Assembly (NCBI GenBank): GCA_904063045.1
Contig: CAJFCJ010000010.1
Span: 1,178,001-1,242,000, forward strand
From: Dimorphilus gyrociliatus
Taxonomy: Eukaryota > Annelida > Polychaeta > Dinophilidae
Direction: 5' to 3'
DNA length: 64,000 bases
The notes beneath the pieces were generated by a model that saw only the letters and a list, made by a program, of their open reading frames with translations, searched no databases and had not been told where the DNA came from. Below, piece after piece: positions 60,616 through 64,000 of the stretch. Every line of letters begins with the position of its first letter. Position 1 is the stretch's first letter. Position numbers and translations under genes: made by a program.

Positions 60616-63600
60616 ATATATAATATATTGTACATTTTAAACAAATTAAGTAACCGTTTCTCTATAATATTGAATTTTTTTTTCTTTTCTTTTGTTTAAA
60701 ATACAATACTGGTATTCTTTTGATTTCTTTGAAACTAATTATTTTCTGCTCCCAAGATTCGACAGGTATGGATTAATTATGCTTCAGATACTCTTATATT
60801 CTTACCTAGATATTTAATTTAAATAAAAAAGAATAAAATAGAATAGGAAATAATGGTTAAGAGGAGAGAAAGAGGTAAGAGTTTACAAGTAGAAAATAAT
60901 TAATATAATCAAATTTTAAAGGTATAATCAATTACATAATAAATATCTTCTATAAGTAGATATTTTTCAATTAATTCATCTTATTTAAATACAAGACACG
61001 TGGAACATTGCTTATATTATGATAGCAACAAAAAAATATATATGCTTTCCTTAAAAAATCATTCATAAATATTTAACTAATAATTAATTTATTAATCTGT
61101 TTCTTTAGTAAGAGAGTAATTATTTTATCTCTTTTCTAGTATTTGTTTACTATATGGTCGATTTCTAATCGGTTTTTTTTATATAGTTTACTTTCAATGG
61201 TTGTTAAATGTCTCATCGATCCAATGAAAAAGTACTTGGCTCAAAAATTCTTCATTCTAAGCGTAAATTAAGCTTTTTTCATCTTGAAGAATTTACTCAT
61301 TCATTTCTCGGAATACAAAGAAATTCACTTTGTCTTTTGATTTTTCATTTGACGGTTAAGATTTCTTCTTAAATCGTTCTTTCTGTTCCCCTGCCTCTCA
61401 TTTTGTCCCTCAGCAGATAATTTTTATAAAAATATCTTGGTTTAACTGTTTACAGCGTTTTTTTATGACGCTCTTTACAATTGAGATGAAATATTAATCT
61501 TAGTTTGTTTATGATAATAAACCTTAAATAATGTCAGATACTAAAAAAAGCATGTTATTTTCTTTAATACATGCATTACTATATTGAAGAGATAGCATCA
61601 CGTAGAAAGGCAATTGGTGCTGTCGGCTAATACTTCAAACAAGAATCAGCCGACGTTAATCGTTTAAAAAAGTTGTCTGGCTATCTAGAAACTCGCCTTT
61701 TCCTTTTTTTCAGATTGATACGAAATAAACATATCTGAAAAATAATTTTTCATTTAATTTGTACTCTTCAACGTTACTTATCTAAAACAAAAAAGGCCTC
61801 TGAGGAAACGAAATCAAACTTATGAAAGCTTCAAAGCTTAAGAGGGGAGGAACTACGTTGTTGACAAGAGTGTAAACGATTATCTACCCCCAGCAACGAA
61901 AAAAAGTTCTTCATACGTGGCGAGTATGAATGGATTTTGCCGCCTCTCTTGCTTTGTATTATTAACGATGCGTGAAATAAACCGTTAACGTGTATACAAA
62001 TCCACCTAGGCCTATAATTTATAGTTATTTAGCTGCCCCTTAATGCGAATCACTTAACCGCAATGTTTACTCATTTTTGTAGCTACCAGGAGTCGTCGTT
62101 ACCATTTTGTTTATTACTATTTTTTAAAAGGTTATTTTTATTGGATTTTACTGTTCTTTTTAATTATTAGAGTGTAATTTTTCATTACGATAGGAATAGA
62201 TTTAAATTTTAAATAGCGTCTCGTTTTTAAGGCAATGACAATTAAAAATTGATTCCAAGTAAATAAAAAAAAATATTTCCTTCATTGTTATAGTAATTAA
62301 GTTAAATATTAATGAAACATGAAAACATTTCATCAACAAATAAAAAACTATAAACAATAGATTAAACATACTTTATACTTCTTTTTAATTTATTTTATAT
62401 ATATTAATATAGAAATTCTAACTAAAAATTTAATTATTCTTTAATTATAAATTAGTATATTCATGTTTATTCATAACTTACGAACTATACTTAATTAGTA
62501 ATAATTTGAATTAAAAATATTCAACTTCTTTTAAGATTGTTTGGGAAGCCGAAGAAGGAAGAAAAATTAATTGAATGAGTCGTTAACTTGAAAGAAATAT
62601 ATATATATATATTGATATTAATTGCTTATGGTATACTTTCTTTTAGTGCAGTATTAGAAATTCTCTTTTCTTTTAAGTATCTTTGAAAATAATGAATAAG
62701 AGAAAGAGAACAAAAAAATGGAGGAAATTAAAATTGTATTTTCTGTTATATTTTGCTGTTGTATCATTAGTTTAATTATTAAAAGTATTTACCTAAATAC
62801 TTATTGAACTTGATTGATTTATAATATTCCTTGATTATTTACTTTTATCGCTTGTTTTCATATCAAACAAAGGATATACAAAGCTTAAATATACATGTAT
62901 ATATCTTTATAGTTCCTATGTTCTATCTTAATTTTTTTTCTTTATATCTTTCGTACACTTCTCTCTCTCTCCTACTTTCTTTTATGTCACTTTTAAGAGA
63001 AAGTATTATTTTACTCTAATTAATTAAAGTATGTTTCTTTTTTTGAAAATCAAAGCAATCATGAATAATTAAAAAGATAGTCATATGCTCCAACTTTTAT
63101 TTAATTACTGTATTGTTAGAGAATTATCAGTTATTATCTAAGGAATCAATTCCCATGGAATGGCTACTTTGGAGCATTAACTATGTCAAGCGATATCTGG
63201 TAAAAGCTTTTGAGTTGGATTACCAATAGTAAATCCCTATCTATTCAATATTAAAATAATAGCAAATATACTTAATATAAATTTTTAGATGGAATTAAAG
63301 AAAGATAGAAAAAAGTCTTTTATATCAAATAAAGATGACTTTTACCGAATGAAGGTGTGATTTAACATGATTTGAAAGATTTCCTGAAAACTATCCTTTT
63401 TCAAATGAAAGAAGTGACATTTTGAAAACACCTTAAAACTACTGATTTATGTAAAGACTAAAGAGGGCGAAAGGTCGAATTTACTCTTTTAAACGGATAG
63501 AGATATCTGTTAAAATGGGTCTAAATGGTCCAAAAATACTTGAGAATTAGCATTACTTGAAATAAAGCAATTAATGAAAGCAACCTTTTGCCTTCTAATT

Positions 63601-63910
63601 AATTATTCTAAATCTAATTTAAAGCAGGCTCAATTATTCTCAAATGTCAACCGGAATTCATATAATTTCGACTAAACCTACCTCCTTCCAAAGTTGTAAA
63701 GCTAACGCTGTTACTTGCAGGACCTGAATATTTCATGTTCATCACCCGGACGACGGCAGTGTAGGTGATGAAAGGCCTCAAATTGATTACTTCACCATTA
63801 GTTTCGTGATTTTTGCTAAAAAACGTTTTCGTTTGGTTGCAAGCAAGATGATCTCTAAGTAGGATGTTATGAGATATCCGTTTCTTGCCTCCGCGTGGCC
63901 AGAATTCGAT
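57059..63910 (-). CDS. FN3-repeat cell-adhesion-type protein, partial
   Basis: Exons in order: 63910-63682, 60167-60048, 58437-58270, 57920-57366, with matching phases (1 at each junction), plus a tentative last exon 57198-57059. They encode the end of one FN3 domain (FWPRGGKKR to VSFTTLEG) and three more: VPGEIVVFYAKRR; PPSGPKVIVHAIPN with INVSW; and NFYVSIRND with YYIQYR and YNLKPRVKYFIRARAEN. The EGVP linker and WYPPEEPRGVIRGYILSY style resemble contactin, L1/neuroglian and receptor phosphatase ectodomains. No Ig domain lies in the window; the 5' part is beyond 64000. The tentative last exon adds a Cys/Arg-containing peptide and a short hydrophobic end (YLIFLYAIISL). That could be a degenerate GPI or membrane signal, but is weak. 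Protein class firm, exact family open. Confidence 0.85.
57199..57365 (-). other. Possible last FN3-gene intron
   Basis: Between donor GTAAGT at 57365 and an AG at 57200-57199. Reading through the donor instead gives 16 further codons and a stop, which would be an alternative end without an anchor. Confidence 0.35.
58438..60047 (-). other. FN3-gene intron
   Basis: AT-rich, donor GTAAGT, acceptor CTCTTACAG, phase 1. A GC-richer patch at 58490-58600 has short open frames on both strands without domain features. Nothing else seen. Confidence 0.7.
60168..63681 (-). other. FN3-gene large intron
   Basis: A 3.5-kb intron, donor GTAGGT, acceptor TTTTTTTAG. It contains a long (TA)n block with a CTG interruption at 60556-60610 and a 7-bp-stem inverted repeat (GTCGGCT / AGCCGAC) at 61622-61654. 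It also has moderately GC-rich DNA near 61800-62090. No exon recognised. Confidence 0.65.
60556..60610. repeat. (TA)n with ACTGTA interruption
   Basis: TA alternation interrupted once by ACTG; same structure as many other TA blocks in the window. Confidence 0.9.
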
Positions 63911-64000
63911 CTGCGATTAATGAGAAAAAGTGCTAATTAATTCTTTCTCGTTGAAAATTATCATTCAGCTCGTTATCTAGTGAACTCCGTGAGAGTTTTT

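Noticed and set aside
1-64000. CRISPR arrays, bacterial operons, ribosome binding sites, insertion sequences
   Set aside because: The repeats are simple microsatellites without spacer structure, and the genes are spliced animal genes.

Overview
The window is nuclear DNA of an animal, most likely a non-vertebrate. Base composition is about 70% A+T. Coding exons are short GC-richer islands split by GT-AG introns and embedded in long AT-rich non-coding DNA with many (TA)n, (GA)n and poly-A/T tracts. There are no bacterial operons, no CRISPR array, no recognisable tRNA or rRNA, and no intact transposon coding region. The genes are animal-specific: a Ly6/uPAR GPI-anchored protein, an A1CF/RBM46/RBM47-type RNA-binding protein, a PEA3-class (ETV1/4/5) ETS factor, a Shaker-type (Kv1) potassium channel, a GAT-1-like SLC6 transporter and a fibronectin-III adhesion-type protein. 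The species cannot be named from the sequence alone.

Layout. A small two-exon Ly6 gene (248-993, +) is followed by about 4 kb of empty AT-rich DNA. The RNA-binding gene runs 12434 to 5177 (-) in four exons, with three RRMs and a C-terminal dsRBD-like domain. A 5-kb gap follows. The PEA3-class ETS gene ends at 17581 (-), its coding exons reach 23573, and its 5' exon ends at about 23804. Its introns and 5' flank are unusually CpG-rich. From 23.9 to 32.1 kb there is only one weak coding candidate (27730-28032, -). The Kv1 core lies in one exon (32096-33412, -), and phase-compatible upstream exons at 41.0 and 44.65 kb suggest alternative N-termini. A nine-exon GAT-1-like transporter (49575-55626, +) encodes 606 residues. 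It converges on the 3' end of a gene with at least four FN3 domains (63910 to about 57059, -) that continues past the right edge.

The channel, the GABA-type transporter, the FN3 adhesion protein, the Ly6 protein and a PEA3 factor together give the window a neuronal flavour. Nothing shows they act as one system. Exon structures were rebuilt by hand: for every multi-exon gene, intron phases and reading frames agree across the junctions listed. The notable signals are regulatory or structural. Perfect TGACGTCA sites sit 90-170 bp upstream of three start codons. CACGTG E-boxes cluster around a 16-bp palindrome near the ETS promoter. AGACG/CGTCT is dense across the ETS locus. TAGGCCTA and CTCF-like AGRKGGCGC words are strongly over-represented. 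The Kv1 S4 helix lacks its outermost gating arginine. I found no clear undescribed multi-gene system.
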